Shown one piece after another: positions 16,933 through 27,437 of a DNA stretch of 64,000 nt. Under the pieces are notes generated by a model that saw nothing but the letters and a program-made list of their open reading frames with translations, had not been told where the DNA came from and did no database searches. This DNA is from Gillisia sp. Hel_I_86 (lineage in GTDB: Bacteria; Bacteroidota; Bacteroidia; Flavobacteriales; Flavobacteriaceae), in assembly GCF_007827275.1 (NCBI RefSeq), contig NZ_VISE01000001.1:1240001-1304000 (forward strand). The letters are read 5' to 3'. The position numbers and the translations under genes were made by a program. The number at the start of each line of letters is the position of its first letter. Positions within the stretch are counted from its first letter, which is position 1.

Positions 16933-17664
16933 ATGAAGAAACTACTTGCCTATCCCCTTTCCATAATTTCATATTTTTTTTTCTTTTTAACCTTAGTGGT
17001 TTTTCACGGGATTCAATGGATCTGCTTCAATTTTATTGGAAAAGAAGCTCATAAAACTTCGGTAGATGTTTTTAATCTCACCTTAATGCGATGCCTCAAT
17101 ATTTTGGGTACCACCTTTACGGTAGACAATCCTCATAAAATCCCAACCGATGTGCCATGTATTTTTGTTTCCAATCATCAAGGTCTCTATGACATTCCGC
17201 CTATCATTTGGTACCTTAGAAAGCATTATCCTAAGTTTATCAGTAAAAAAGAATTGGGCAGAGGGATTCCAGGGATCTCCTACAACCTTAGACATGGGGG
17301 ATCTGCTCTGATAGATCGCAAGGATCCCAAGCAAGCTGTTGTTACCATTTCGAAATTTGCAAATTACCTTAATAAAAACAATTACTCGGCAGTAATATTT
17401 CCTGAAGGCACTAGAAGCAGGGACGGTAAGCCAAAAAAGTTTGCTGAAACAGGTCTGCAAATAATGCTGAAGAAAATGCCCAATGCCCTCGTGGTTCCAA
17501 TTACCATTAATAATTCATGGAAGTTGTTCGAATATGGGAGTTTTCCTTTAGGGATTGGCCATAATATTAAGATGAAGGTACACCAACCAATTCTCGCAAA
17601 TTCAGACGATGCAAATAGCATGATTGCCAAAGTGGAACGCACGATTATTGCCGACATTATTTAA
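16933..17664 (+). CDS. 1-acyl-sn-glycerol-3-phosphate acyltransferase family
   Basis: Transfers an acyl chain to lysophosphatidate in phospholipid synthesis at the inner membrane. From the ATG at 16933 it is 243 residues. A hydrophobic N-terminal segment covers about 8-35. The catalytic NHxxxxD motif is H82/D87 in SNHQGLYDIPP, and the glycerophosphate-binding motif FPEGTRSRDG is at 156-165. It resembles PlsC of E. coli in length and order. The HD hydrolase gene follows 35 bp later in the same direction. Confidence 0.9.
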   Translation: MKKLLAYPLSIISYFFFFLTLVVFHGIQWICFNFIGKEAHKTSVDVFNLTLMRCLNILGTTFTVDNPHKIPTDVPCIFVSNHQGLYDIPPIIWYLRKHYPKFISKKELGRGIPGISYNLRHGGSALIDRKDPKQAVVTISKFANYLNKNNYSAVIFPEGTRSRDGKPKKFAETGLQIMLKKMPNALVVPITINNSWKLFEYGSFPLGIGHNIKMKVHQPILANSDDANSMIAKVERTIIADII

Positions 17665-17699
17665 AATAAGCCCATTGTATTTATCCATATTTGAACCAT

Positions 17700-18353
17700 A
17701 TGACTTCAGAAAAGATCATAGAAAACACCATTTCATTTGTTAAAGAAACCTTGAAAGATGCAGAAGGCGGGCATGATTGGTTTCATATAGAAAGAGTGTA
17801 CAACAACTCTAGATTGATAGCTTCTTCTGAAGATGTAGATCCTTTAATTGTGGCATTGGGAGCATTGCTACATGATATAGCCGACTCCAAATTCCATAAT
17901 GGCGATGAAACTGTTGGCCCAAAGGTTGCCAAGGCCTTTTTAAGCGATTTAAATGTAGGCGAAAAGGTAATTGGCCATGTGATAAAGATCATTGAAAACA
18001 TCTCCTTTAAAGGCGGAAATACCAACCAATCTTTTAACTCTAAAGAACTAGCGGTTGTTCAAGATGCCGACAGGCTGGATGCACTTGGAGCAATAGGTAT
18101 TGCAAGAGCTTTTAATTATGGTGGGTTTAAAGGAAGAACTTTGTTTGATCCAGAGCTCCAACCGAACCTTAAAATGAGCAAAGAAGAATACAAAGCATCA
18201 ACTGCACCAACAATCAACCACTTCTACGAGAAACTACTATTGCTGAAAGACAGAATGAACACAGAAACCGGAAAAGCAATTGCAGAACAGCGACATACGT
18301 ATATGCAAGGGTTTTTAGAGCAGTTCTATGCAGAATGGCACGGGAAAGCATAA
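17700..18353 (+). CDS. HD domain metal-dependent phosphohydrolase
   Basis: A 217-residue protein from the ATG at 17700 with the YedJ-like HD pattern: H25/H29 in GGHDWFHIERV, HD at 58-59 in ALLHDIADSKF, and a distal D in VVQDADRLDALGAIGIARAF. The metal site is complete, so it is probably active, likely on a nucleotide or other phosphate ester; the substrate is unknown. It lies 35 bp after the acyltransferase gene and may share its transcript. Confidence 0.88.
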   Translation: MTSEKIIENTISFVKETLKDAEGGHDWFHIERVYNNSRLIASSEDVDPLIVALGALLHDIADSKFHNGDETVGPKVAKAFLSDLNVGEKVIGHVIKIIENISFKGGNTNQSFNSKELAVVQDADRLDALGAIGIARAFNYGGFKGRTLFDPELQPNLKMSKEEYKASTAPTINHFYEKLLLLKDRMNTETGKAIAEQRHTYMQGFLEQFYAEWHGKA

Positions 18354-18417
18354 CATAGAAAAACCTTGCTTTCCAGTAAGGTCTTTTAATTTATTTCTTA
18401 TAACAATAAATTATTAA

Positions 18418-18492
18418 TGTCATTCTGAACGCAATGAAATGAAGTGAAGAATCTCAAGATAGTAAAGGGGTTCTTCCTCCGTTGGAATGACG
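18418..18492. repeat. TGTCATTCTGAA...GGAATGACG repeat
   Basis: A 75-bp unit with inverted ends and the inner words AAGAATCTCAA and GGTTCTTCC, a further member of the dispersed family. Confidence 0.65.
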
Positions 18493-18555
18493 TTTTTCAC
18501 TTTCGAATTCCAGGTTTCAGGCTCAACCTGACAATTCATTTAAAGCATGAATTAT

Positions 18556-18993
18556 CTACAACCAAGCATTCCACGGAATTCTTGAAAGAACTAGAATTAA
18601 AGCAAGCGTATAAAATATTGCCAATGTCTTAAATTTTGGCTTGGAAGTAAGTTTTTTCTTGTGTTTAGAATAACCTATTGTTATAAAAACAATGGCAAGT
18701 ATCATGATTATTGGATGCTCCACGTTATATAACCTTAGAATAGGATCTTTCATAACCCCACCCATTCCAACTTCACTGAACATTTTAAAATAAGGAGTAG
18801 TAAAGTACAAGATAATCCCAATTAGCAATTGTAAATGCGAAACTATAAGGGTAAACAATGCAATCCTAAAATTGGTGGCGCCATATTCTTTATTGCTGGC
18901 AAAACCTACGATAGCATTTGCAGCGGCTACAATTAAAACAATAAGCACCAAATATGCCCAATAAGAATGTATAAATTGAATAGTTTCGTACAT
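18556..18993 (-). CDS. Four-helix membrane protein (cytochrome b-like)
   Basis: A 145-residue integral membrane protein with four hydrophobic segments, near residues 8-30, 42-66, 88-106 and 121-141. Histidines fall in or beside helices (FIHSYW, VSHLQLL, VEHPI), so haem or quinone binding is conceivable; relatives are loosely labelled as cytochrome b-type. I recognise it only as a conserved Bacteroidetes membrane protein. It is monocistronic. Confidence 0.6.
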   Translation of the reverse strand: MYETIQFIHSYWAYLVLIVLIVAAANAIVGFASNKEYGATNFRIALFTLIVSHLQLLIGIILYFTTPYFKMFSEVGMGGVMKDPILRLYNVEHPIIMILAIVFITIGYSKHKKKLTSKPKFKTLAIFYTLALILVLSRIPWNAWL

Positions 18994-19030
18994 TTTTTCT
19001 AAGTTTTAGGCAAATATAGGTTTTTTCAAT

Positions 19031-19060
19031 AAAAAACCGCTTCAGGAATTGAAGCGGCTT
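19031..19060 (-). terminator. Rho-independent terminator of the Oar-like gene
   Basis: On the minus strand the stem CCGCTTC/GAAGCGG with a seven-base loop is followed by six T. It lies 23 bp past the stop codon. Confidence 0.85.
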
Positions 19061-19082
19061 ATAAAGAATTTTAAATTTAGGT

Positions 19083-22000
19083 TTAATTGAAAGAATATCT
19101 CAAACCAACCTGCATTTGCCATCTTGAAGATTGTAAACCTGCATCATCAACGATATTTTTTGTTTCAAGCGACCTTGGATCAAATGTAAATGTAGGTGTT
19201 GTACCATTTTCAGCAAATCCTCTGAAGGAAGCAAGTTGAACTTGACCAAAATTTGCAAATGTTCTCTTACCCCACTCTTTGTTTAAGAAGTTTGTGAAGT
19301 TGAAAATATCTGCAGTTAATTCAATTTTATGATCTGTTTCATTGATCTTAACCCTAAATTCTTGAGCAAATTTTAGATCAATAATATGTGACCAATCTAT
19401 TCTATCGCCGTTTCTTTCAGCAAATTGACCTCTTCGGCTACTTAAATATTCATCTCCATTAATTGCAGCATTTAAAAGATCCCATTGCTCACCAGCTGTT
19501 CTATTATTTTGAGGATTTCTAGTATCTACAATATCAACTAAATTAGCTTCAGCCTCATTTGAAGGTATATATGCCAATGCAGAGAATGATCCTGTATCAC
19601 TTAATAGTCCACTTCCATTATAAACATAACTAAAAGGCTGACCTTGAGCTCCTTCATAGAATAAACCTATTCTAGTCCTTAAATTTTCAGTCCATTTTAA
19701 TTCAATAGTTGAATTGGCTATTATCCTATGTCCCGGAGCAAAATCAGATCTTGAAACAGATGGCATGTTAGAGCCTCTTACAGTTTCAAGATATCTCCAT
19801 TGAGAACTGTTTTGAGAAGAAGTTGCATCAAAAAGCACATTGGACTCTCCGTAAGAATAGGATACTTGAGAATTAACATCTATAAAAGAGCTATAGAAAT
19901 TCTTTGCTAAGGTTCCAGAAACATTATAGGAATTTCCTTCAGATGTATTATACCCCATATAAATAGCACTGTAGGTATTATCTATATTTTCAAATCCATA
20001 ATTTGGTCTTGAACCAGCAGCTGTAGTTATAAATTGAGGTCCTTCAAGATTAATATTCTCATAGGCTACAGCATTTACATCATCGTTGTAGATAAAGTCT
20101 GCAGAAATAACCCAGTTACCAGGTAATTTTTGATCTACTGCAATATTGGTTTTCCAAACTTGTGGCAATTTGAAATTTTTCTCAAATAAATTTACTTCAC
20201 CTCCTACAGATCCAGAACCTTGAGGAGGATCTTGAAATTGATTTCTTGGATCTGGCTCAAATTGAGGAACATCGTCTCCAGTTAATTGAATAAAACCTGC
20301 AGTTAAACCATTGTTGTTATAAACTCCTCCAGGCCAAACCAATGGTAACCTTGAAGTAAAGATCCCTGTACCACCTCGAATTTGGGTAGTACGATCTCCC
20401 TTAACATCCCAATTAAATCCAAATCTAGGAGAAAAATGAACCTGTGCATCAATACCTTTACCTGTTCTTGCTCCTCTTAGATCTTTTCCTGCAGCTTCCA
20501 ATAAAGGAATTGTTCTATTATTGAAATCATCATTAATTAGATAATCCTCCCAAAATGGAACATCTATTCTTGCACCTAAAGTAAGTTTTAAATTATCTGT
20601 AACACTAAACACATCTTGAGCATACAATCCAAATTGAAAGATATCAAATTCTGCTGCACCCTGAGAATCATCTCCAAACCCACCAATTAGTGAATATCCA
20701 TAACGATACCTGTTTGCTAAATTACCGTTAATAAAATCGTCGAGATTATTATATCTGTAATCTCCAAAATTTTGTCTGAAAAACACGTTTTTTGAAGAAG
20801 AAAATTCATTGTTAGTACCAATAGTAATATTGTGTCTACCAGCGTAAATATCAAAATTATCGGTTATGGTAAGTGTACTTTGTTCTAATAGGTTTGCTGT
20901 AGAGAATGCTTCAGATCCAAAATTTATAGAGCTCCCAGCAGCATCAAAAATCTGCACATTTGGAAATTCTCCACCTTCAGGATCTCTATCATCATTTACG
21001 GTGGTCCATCCTATAATTAAATTATTTGCCATGCTATTTCCAATTCTTGAGCTTAATTCCAGGGCTGTTGAGTTGGTTATAGATTCAAAATTAATAGCGG
21101 AATTAGAAAAATTTATGGCACCTTGATTTGATCTTGGAGCATTTAACTGTATCGCTTTAACATAACTATGTTTCAACGATAATTTATGATTTTCATTAAT
21201 GTTCCAATCTATTTTTCCAATTAACTTATCGCTTACAAGAGAAGATTGATTGTTTGCAAATCCACCTGGATTATAACCGTATTCGTTGTTCAAAAAATCA
21301 GAAAGACCATTGATATCAGCTAAAGTCGCATCACCTCTAAATGTTGTAATATCAAAGGGTTGAGGAGTTTCATTATCTTGACGCTCATAGTTTACAAAAA
21401 AGAATAATTTGTCCTTTACTATTGGTCCTCCAACTCTTATACCAGAAGTAACTGCGGTAAACTCTTCAAGTTTTTCTCTTTTTCCATCATCTCCTATTAA
21501 ATCTACTGGAGTTTTTCCTGCAAAATCTTCATTTCTCAAGAAACTGTAAAGAGAACCTTCAAATTGGTTGGTACCAGATTTTGTGATTGCGTTAATACTA
21601 CCCCCAGCAAATCCAGATTGTCTAACATCAAAAGGAGCAACGTTAATCTGAAATGATTCAATTGCATCAAGAGAAATTGGACTAACTCCGGTTTGACCTC
21701 CATTTGTTCCACTTGCTGCCAGTCCGAAAACGTCATTATTCACAGCACCATCAATATATAATGCATTGTAACGATTGTTTTGACCACTAATGGAAATAAC
21801 ATCATCACCACTAACTTGTGCTTGAGGAGTTAATCTTGCAAAATCTGCAATATTTCTAGATATAGAAGGCAAGGTATTAACCTGTCTTTGGCTTACGCTT
21901 GTCTCAGCCCCTGTTTTACCTGAATCGAAAACACTATTTCTTTCTCCTGTTATTACCACTTCATCTAATGCATTTTGAGATTCACCTATTTCTGCACTAA

Positions 22001-22313
22001 TATTCCTTGAATCCCCTAATTTTAAATTAATGTCGTTAGCTGAAAAGTTTTCAAAACCCACAAAACTAATAGTGATTATGTAAGGTCCACCTACCCTCAT
22101 ATTAGAGATACGGTAGAAACCATCAAAATCTGAAATAGCACCATATGTAGTACCAGAGGGCTGATGTACTGCCACGATATTAGCTCCCGGAAGCGGCTCT
22201 CCATTGGTGTCCAGCACCCTTCCATTAATTGCTGAGGTTGTAACTCCTTGAGCAAAAGTAACGGCTGTCATCATTAAAAAAATAACGACAAATAAACTTG
22301 TAATCTTTTTCAT
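19083..22313 (-). CDS. Oar-like TonB-dependent outer membrane receptor
   Basis: A 1076-residue outer-membrane protein. Residues 1-21 are a signal peptide ending TFAQ. A carboxypeptidase-regulatory-like beta-sandwich (about 25-115; INGRVLDTNGEPLPGANI) comes first. The plug domain follows (SRNIADFARLTPQAQVS; NALYIDGAVNNDVFG; FAGGSINAITKSGTNQFEG), then a long barrel ending with an aromatic-rich RWQMQVGLRYSFN. This is the Oar branch rather than SusC: no susD-like partner lies next to it. Such proteins take part in export or adhesion or in uptake of peptides; the substrate is unknown. Confidence 0.9.
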   Translation of the reverse strand: MKKITSLFVVIFLMMTAVTFAQGVTTSAINGRVLDTNGEPLPGANIVAVHQPSGTTYGAISDFDGFYRISNMRVGGPYIITISFVGFENFSANDINLKLGDSRNISAEIGESQNALDEVVITGERNSVFDSGKTGAETSVSQRQVNTLPSISRNIADFARLTPQAQVSGDDVISISGQNNRYNALYIDGAVNNDVFGLAASGTNGGQTGVSPISLDAIESFQINVAPFDVRQSGFAGGSINAITKSGTNQFEGSLYSFLRNEDFAGKTPVDLIGDDGKREKLEEFTAVTSGIRVGGPIVKDKLFFFVNYERQDNETPQPFDITTFRGDATLADINGLSDFLNNEYGYNPGGFANNQSSLVSDKLIGKIDWNINENHKLSLKHSYVKAIQLNAPRSNQGAINFSNSAINFESITNSTALELSSRIGNSMANNLIIGWTTVNDDRDPEGGEFPNVQIFDAAGSSINFGSEAFSTANLLEQSTLTITDNFDIYAGRHNITIGTNNEFSSSKNVFFRQNFGDYRYNNLDDFINGNLANRYRYGYSLIGGFGDDSQGAAEFDIFQFGLYAQDVFSVTDNLKLTLGARIDVPFWEDYLINDDFNNRTIPLLEAAGKDLRGARTGKGIDAQVHFSPRFGFNWDVKGDRTTQIRGGTGIFTSRLPLVWPGGVYNNNGLTAGFIQLTGDDVPQFEPDPRNQFQDPPQGSGSVGGEVNLFEKNFKLPQVWKTNIAVDQKLPGNWVISADFIYNDDVNAVAYENINLEGPQFITTAAGSRPNYGFENIDNTYSAIYMGYNTSEGNSYNVSGTLAKNFYSSFIDVNSQVSYSYGESNVLFDATSSQNSSQWRYLETVRGSNMPSVSRSDFAPGHRIIANSTIELKWTENLRTRIGLFYEGAQGQPFSYVYNGSGLLSDTGSFSALAYIPSNEAEANLVDIVDTRNPQNNRTAGEQWDLLNAAINGDEYLSSRRGQFAERNGDRIDWSHIIDLKFAQEFRVKINETDHKIELTADIFNFTNFLNKEWGKRTFANFGQVQLASFRGFAENGTTPTFTFDPRSLETKNIVDDAGLQSSRWQMQVGLRYSFN

Positions 22314-22496
22314 TGTTAGTGATTAGTTATTGTTTATAATTCACGGCAAAAAACGTCATTTTCTGAAAAACAAACTTTAACTTAATGTAAAGATTTCAGA
22401 CTTTAACATTTCGCCCCAACAAACATACATATTTTACACAAAGGATTATCGCTGAAGTCATTAAAGCTATTAAGAATTTATTAACAATAAAAAACA

Positions 22497-24131
22497 CTAC
22501 TTTTTTAAGTAGGAATTTAACAAATTGTTTGTAGAATCATCATGGTTTGAAACATCAGAGGCATTAATTTCTTTCAAAATTTTTGAAGCCAATTGTTTTC
22601 CCAACTCAACTCCCCATTGATCGTAACTAAATATATTCCAGATCACTCCTTGAACGAATATCTTGTGCTCATACATGGCGATCAATTTTCCTATACTCCC
22701 CGGAGTCAACTTCTCGATCAAAAGCGACGTTGTGGGCTTGTTCCCTTCAAAGACTTTAAATGGAAGTAAAGTTTCAATTTGTTCTAATTTCAGGCCTTGT
22801 TTGCTCAATTCCTTTTTTACCTCATCTTGGGATTTCCCCTTTAAGAGTGCTTCTGTTTGCGCAAAATAATTGGCCATTAATTTATCATGATGCCCTTTAT
22901 CACCAAATAAGGATTTTTTAAAACCAATGAAATCGGCTGGGATCAATTTTGTGCCTTGATGAATTAGTTGAAAAAATGCGTGTTGGGAATTGGTGCCAGG
23001 CTCTCCCCAGATGATGTTACCGGTTTCATAACCAACAGGATTCCCATTTCTATCTATACTTTTACCATTGCTCTCCATAATTGCTTGCTGAAGGTAACTC
23101 GGCAGTTTTTGTAAATATTGAGAATAAGGGATGACCACTTCGCTCTCTGCCTTAAAGAAATTGTTGTACCAAACACTCAACAAAGCCAGCTGAACAGGGA
23201 TGTTTTTAATAAAAGGTTCTTTCTTAAAGTGCACATCCATTTTATGTGCACCTTCCAGAAGTTCATTGAATTTAGTGAATCCTACTGCCAGGCTTACAGA
23301 TAAACCTACAGCACTCCACAACGAAAACCTCCCTCCAACCCATTCCCACATTGGGAATATGTTTCCTTTAGAAATTCCAAAATCTTGCACTTTTTCGACA
23401 TTCGAGGAAACAGCAACAAAATGCTTTTGAACAGCTTCTTGAGGTGCCGAGTCCAAAAACCACTTTCTAGAGGTGATTGCATTGCTCAAGGTTTCCTGAG
23501 TAGTAAAAGTTTTGGAAACAATTACAAATAGGGTGGTTTCTGGATTTAGTGGCTTTAATATTTCATGAACATGGTCCCCATCTACATTGGAGATATAATG
23601 AATGTTCAAATGGTTTTTGTAAAATCCAAGTGCTTCGGTAACCATGGCAGGACCAAGATCTGAACCGCCAATTCCAATATTAACTATATCTGTAAATTTC
23701 TTGCCAGAATACCCTTTTGTGTTTCCGGAGATAATAGCATTGGAAAATGCTTCCATCTTGGCTTTCACCTCAAAAACTTCAGGAATCACGTTTTCTCCAT
23801 CAACACGTACGCACTCTGAGTCCTTCGCTCGTAGAGCAGTATGTAGCACAGGTCTGTTCTCGGTTCTATTGATGCTTTCTCCTCCAAAATATGAATTGAT
23901 CGCTTCTTCCAAACCACATTCTTCTGCAAGTTCCAACAAAAGTTCTTGCGTTTTTCGAGTGATTCTATTTTTGCTGAAATCGACTAAAAAATCTTCCCAA
24001 TGGATGCTGAAATCGTTGAAACGTTGCGGTTCTTCAGAAAAAAGCTGCTGCATTTTAATCTCTTTTATCTCTTCGAAATGTTGTTGCAGTTTCCCCCAAG
24101 CGAGGGTGGTAGTAGGATCTATATTTTGCAT
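22497..24131 (-). CDS. pgi: Glucose-6-phosphate isomerase
   Basis: Interconverts glucose 6-phosphate and fructose 6-phosphate in the cytoplasm. The 544 residues match the long bacterial/eukaryotic type. Visible signatures are [27 protein letters not shown] (phosphate-binding), [12 protein letters not shown], and the [18 protein letters not shown] loop that supplies the catalytic glutamate and histidine. It is the last gene of a four-gene run and starts two bases after the M23 peptidase gene. Confidence 0.97.
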   Translation of the reverse strand: MQNIDPTTTLAWGKLQQHFEEIKEIKMQQLFSEEPQRFNDFSIHWEDFLVDFSKNRITRKTQELLLELAEECGLEEAINSYFGGESINRTENRPVLHTALRAKDSECVRVDGENVIPEVFEVKAKMEAFSNAIISGNTKGYSGKKFTDIVNIGIGGSDLGPAMVTEALGFYKNHLNIHYISNVDGDHVHEILKPLNPETTLFVIVSKTFTTQETLSNAITSRKWFLDSAPQEAVQKHFVAVSSNVEKVQDFGISKGNIFPMWEWVGGRFSLWSAVGLSVSLAVGFTKFNELLEGAHKMDVHFKKEPFIKNIPVQLALLSVWYNNFFKAESEVVIPYSQYLQKLPSYLQQAIMESNGKSIDRNGNPVGYETGNIIWGEPGTNSQHAFFQLIHQGTKLIPADFIGFKKSLFGDKGHHDKLMANYFAQTEALLKGKSQDEVKKELSKQGLKLEQIETLLPFKVFEGNKPTTSLLIEKLTPGSIGKLIAMYEHKIFVQGVIWNIFSYDQWGVELGKQLASKILKEINASDVSNHDDSTNNLLNSYLKK

Positions 24132-24133
24132 TG

Positions 24134-25375
24134 CTAAATTTCTTTGAATGGAATTTTATCTAATTTTGTTCTCACCGGTTTAATAGCGGCAAAATAATCT
24201 TCTTTTATATTATCTGCTATAGGTTCTGCTGCCGGTAAGTTCTGGCGAAAAGGATCTACTTGTTTCCCTCGTACCCAAAACCTGTAACAAACATGAGGTC
24301 CCGTGGCAAGCCCCGTACTTCCCACATATCCAATAATATCTCCTTGTTTTACCCGTTGGCCAACCCTAACATTTCGTTTGGACATATGTAAATACTGTGT
24401 GGTATAGGTATCGTTGTGTTTTACTTTTACATAATTTCCATTCCCGCCCGTATAACTGGCCGCAATTACGGTTCCGTTGGCGGTAGACCAGATAGGTGTT
24501 CCGTGTGGGGCGGCATAATCTGTTCCTTTATGGGCTTTCCATCTTTTTTGAACAGGATGGTATCTATTTCCCGAAAATCTTGAAGAAATTCTACTGAAAT
24601 TCAATGGCGCTTTTAAAAAGAAACTCTGTAAAGGCCTAGCCTCTTCATCATAAAAGTCGGATTCGCCTTTTTCCGGATCTGCCATATAATCGAAGGCATA
24701 ATATGGTTTGCCTTGGTGTACAAAAACAGCGCCTTCAATATTTTCTATTCCGGCATATATGCTATCATTTATATAGCGTTCATTATACACCATTTTAAAC
24801 TGATCTCCTTTTTGAAGCTTCCAGAAATCGATGCTCCATTGATAGATACTGCTTAGCTCATGAGACAACAATACGCTCAAGCCCTGGTTGGACATAGCTT
24901 CAGATAGATTGCTAACAATCACCCCCGAAACGGTTTTCCTTTTGATGGTAACCGGCTTCTGGGATTTGAATGCCGCTATGTTTTTTCCAATATTAACAAC
25001 GGTGTAGTCAATTCTGTCGTTCTCATAAATAAAATATTCGGGAGTTTGAGCAGCGTCTTTTGCTTTCAGGATAATATAAGGCTTCCCCACTACTAATCTT
25101 TTTGGATTAAAGGTTTCACTTACCTGTTCGGTAATTTCAAAAACTTTAGATCTGCTTACCCCATGTGCATCCAATATTTCACCAAAACTATCTCCAGATT
25201 GTATCGTGTCCCGCACAACTTCAAAATCATGAAGTACAAATCCATATTCCTCAATCACGGGAACAGCCTCTTCTACTTTAACTTCGGTTATTTCATTTTT
25301 AGCCTCTTCGTCATTATTGCAAGCAGATAATGCAACTGACAATAATAGCAAGTATTTTATATTCTTCAAATTCAA
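24134..25375 (-). CDS. M23 family peptidoglycan endopeptidase, lipoprotein
   Basis: A 413-residue lipoprotein (lipobox ALSAC near residue 19) that would cleave peptide cross-links in the wall. A LysM-like/OapA-type N-terminal part precedes the C-terminal M23 domain. The first zinc motif is intact ([11 protein letters not shown]). The catalytic histidine and the YLHMS segment are present. The usual GPHLHYE is replaced by GPHVCYRFW, so the second His of HxH is a Cys. I recall this variant as common in Bacteroidetes, so it is probably active. It overlaps the tryptophan dioxygenase gene by four bases. Confidence 0.88.
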   Translation of the reverse strand: MNLKNIKYLLLLSVALSACNNDEEAKNEITEVKVEEAVPVIEEYGFVLHDFEVVRDTIQSGDSFGEILDAHGVSRSKVFEITEQVSETFNPKRLVVGKPYIILKAKDAAQTPEYFIYENDRIDYTVVNIGKNIAAFKSQKPVTIKRKTVSGVIVSNLSEAMSNQGLSVLLSHELSSIYQWSIDFWKLQKGDQFKMVYNERYINDSIYAGIENIEGAVFVHQGKPYYAFDYMADPEKGESDFYDEEARPLQSFFLKAPLNFSRISSRFSGNRYHPVQKRWKAHKGTDYAAPHGTPIWSTANGTVIAASYTGGNGNYVKVKHNDTYTTQYLHMSKRNVRVGQRVKQGDIIGYVGSTGLATGPHVCYRFWVRGKQVDPFRQNLPAAEPIADNIKEDYFAAIKPVRTKLDKIPFKEI

Positions 25376-26340
25376 TGCTGTTTTTGTGTATTAAAATTGT
25401 GTTCCACCCATTCTTTGCCCCAATTATCAAATTCTTCTGGACTCCAAAGATTAGGAAAAAAACTGTTTTTCTGAAAACTTGGCGGTAAAAATTCTTTCCA
25501 ATTGGTTCCCCCCGTAGCAGAAATGGTTTTATTGTCCTTATTGAGATACCTGTGCGCTGCCCCCATGTGCATTAACAACCAATTAATATTAATATTGGTG
25601 TCGAAATTTCGCAAGCCTTCTATTAAAACAGGGTTGTTTTTTTCATCCTCCGGAAGTTGCAGATATTGATGGTACAATGTTTTTCCTCTTACATCTTTGG
25701 CAATTCTCAAAAATCTTGGGGTGTACCGAAGTTCAAATTGTTTAAGGGTGAGGGTTTTTTCTCCGGTAGTAAGATCTATTCCACCTTTTTTCCAATAAAT
25801 ATTCTTGTAAAGCTCTTCGATATTACTTTCTGAAGAAAAATTATGCCGCTCTTTAAAAGGAATTAAATGCTGTAGTGGCGTTGCATTGATCTCGATCATT
25901 CGAAATTGTGCCGATTGGAATCCGCTGGCTGGCAATAATGCCATTCTAAATTTAAGGAATTGTCCTCGTTCCATCCCCTTGATCATTACATCGAAAGAAT
26001 TTATAAGGATTCGAACATACCTGTTAAGGCGGGTTACTTTTTCAATAAAATAGGAAGCGGTCAAATTCGCTTCAGCAATTATTTGCTTTTGCTCATGCAA
26101 AATCAACTTAAAATACAACTCTGTAATTTGGTGATAAGTGACAAATATTTCCTCATCTGGGAAATGGGTTTTAGGATTTTGTAGGCTCAACAAAGTATCT
26201 AGGCTGATATAGTCCCAGTAGGTAAGGTAATTATCATATAAAAGCCCATCTAGATAAGAACCCATATCCTGACCAGAATTCTTGAATTTTTCTTCAAGCA
26301 ATAAAATTCTCTCAGCAATCCCGGGCTTGATTTCGTTCAT
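25372..26340 (-). CDS. Tryptophan 2,3-dioxygenase family protein
   Basis: A haem enzyme that opens the indole ring of tryptophan to N-formylkynurenine. The 322-residue all-helical protein shows the family's N-terminal YDNYLTYWDYISLDTLLSLQ and HQITELYFKLILHE, the RFMALLPASGFQSAQFRMIE-like active-site segment, and a C-terminal HMGAAHRYL; haem-ligand assignment is tentative. It is longer than the X. campestris enzyme. No kynurenine genes are adjacent, although tyrosine catabolism genes lie 1 kb upstream. It is cotranscribed with the DUF3108 and M23 genes. Confidence 0.85.
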   Translation of the reverse strand: MNEIKPGIAERILLLEEKFKNSGQDMGSYLDGLLYDNYLTYWDYISLDTLLSLQNPKTHFPDEEIFVTYHQITELYFKLILHEQKQIIAEANLTASYFIEKVTRLNRYVRILINSFDVMIKGMERGQFLKFRMALLPASGFQSAQFRMIEINATPLQHLIPFKERHNFSSESNIEELYKNIYWKKGGIDLTTGEKTLTLKQFELRYTPRFLRIAKDVRGKTLYHQYLQLPEDEKNNPVLIEGLRNFDTNININWLLMHMGAAHRYLNKDNKTISATGGTNWKEFLPPSFQKNSFFPNLWSPEEFDNWGKEWVEHNFNTQKQH

Positions 26341-26344
26341 TCTA

Positions 26345-27121
26345 TTAATTCATTATAATTTTTAATTGATGCTTTAATCCCTTAAATTCATCTAAATCTG
26401 CCGCGAGTGAGCCCACCGCAAGATCTGCTTCAATTTTTATCGGAATCTTGTTTTTATCATCGCTTATCCAAAAAGTAAGGCTTTCTTTCTCTTTAAAAAC
26501 TCTTCCTGCCATAACATACGGCCGGAATTTTAAAGTGGCAATTTTACCGAATTTTGTGATCAAAACTTCCTTTCCCAGGAACTTTAATTTAAAATCATGG
26601 TTTTCCTTATCAAAAAACATATTTAAATTGATCTCATCCCCTGCTCTTAAGCTGTTTGAATTAATGTTGTTTCGAATAAAATAAAATGCAGATAACATAT
26701 CGTGCACATTTTCCTGTGTAGTATAGGTATTGTTTTCTCCGTGTTTTTTGTCAAATACTTCAGCCTTGTTGTTTTCTTGGTCAAACTCAATTTCAATGTC
26801 TTTAGTATGCCCTCCTTCATCTATTTTTCGAATGAACCTGTATGGTAACCCCGTTCTCTTATCGAAATAGGATTCATAATTATCATCTACCTTAAAAAAC
26901 AAATGTAACAAGCCAGTAGATTTCCCCTTGCCTACTATATGGTATACTTTTTTATTGTTTAGATTGGTTTCATTTACGCTAATGGTAGCATAACTGGCAT
27001 TAAAAGGGCCATAATGAATCCTGAACTTGAACCATTCCCCATCTTGAAAAGCTTTCTGGGAAAATGAACTTAACGGCAACAATAATACAAGTAGGCAAAA
27101 AATTGTAAATCTATTTTTCAT
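26345..27121 (-). CDS. DUF3108 domain secreted protein
   Basis: A 258-residue exported protein with a signal peptide ending SSFSQ. It carries the DUF3108 pattern: GEWFKFRIHYGPFNASYATI at the start, a basic hairpin core and the closing FWISDDKNKIPIKIEADLAVGSLAADL. Family structures are beta-rich and thought to be periplasmic; no function is established. It is the first gene of the run, four bases before the tryptophan dioxygenase gene. Confidence 0.85.
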   Translation of the reverse strand: MKNRFTIFCLLVLLLPLSSFSQKAFQDGEWFKFRIHYGPFNASYATISVNETNLNNKKVYHIVGKGKSTGLLHLFFKVDDNYESYFDKRTGLPYRFIRKIDEGGHTKDIEIEFDQENNKAEVFDKKHGENNTYTTQENVHDMLSAFYFIRNNINSNSLRAGDEINLNMFFDKENHDFKLKFLGKEVLITKFGKIATLKFRPYVMAGRVFKEKESLTFWISDDKNKIPIKIEADLAVGSLAADLDEFKGLKHQLKIIMN

Positions 27122-27211
27122 GTATTGGGGCTTTAATTAAAACCGGATGAACTTTTTTTAATTTATATTGATAATGAAGAATTACAATTTCTATTCCAAA
27201 TGTATAAAACT

Positions 27212-27245
27212 AAAAAACCCCATCAAATTAATGATGGGGTTTTTA
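27212..27245. terminator. Bidirectional terminator
   Basis: A perfect ACCCCATCA/TGATGGGGT stem with a six-base loop, flanked by A and T runs on both sides. It would end transcripts from hppD on the minus strand. The 27122-27437 spacer also holds a MKKN mini-ORF (27273-27287) preceded by ACTTAAATT, and no real gene. Confidence 0.85.
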
Positions 27246-27437
27246 TCTTATTAACCAACTAAAACTTAAATTATGAAAAAAAATTAATTCATTCTTGGTA
27301 ACCACTCCAAAAATGCGGTGCAAAAGTCCAGAGATTTATCCTGTTTTGCAACCTTAAAATAAACTTTAACCCAAAATTTAGCAAGTTGGCAATTATATAC
27401 TTCTTATTTAATTGACTTGTTAATTTATCTATCGTTT

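Noticed and set aside
19083-22313. SusC-type polysaccharide receptor
   Set aside because: No SusD-like gene or glycoside hydrolase is adjacent, and the N-terminal and plug motifs fit the Oar branch.
27273-27287. MKKN mini-ORF after a strong terminator, with an ACTTAAATT leader
   Set aside because: Five codons only, no homology possible. The leader resembles those before TonB-receptor genes, so it may be the stub of a lost gene, but nothing downstream supports it.
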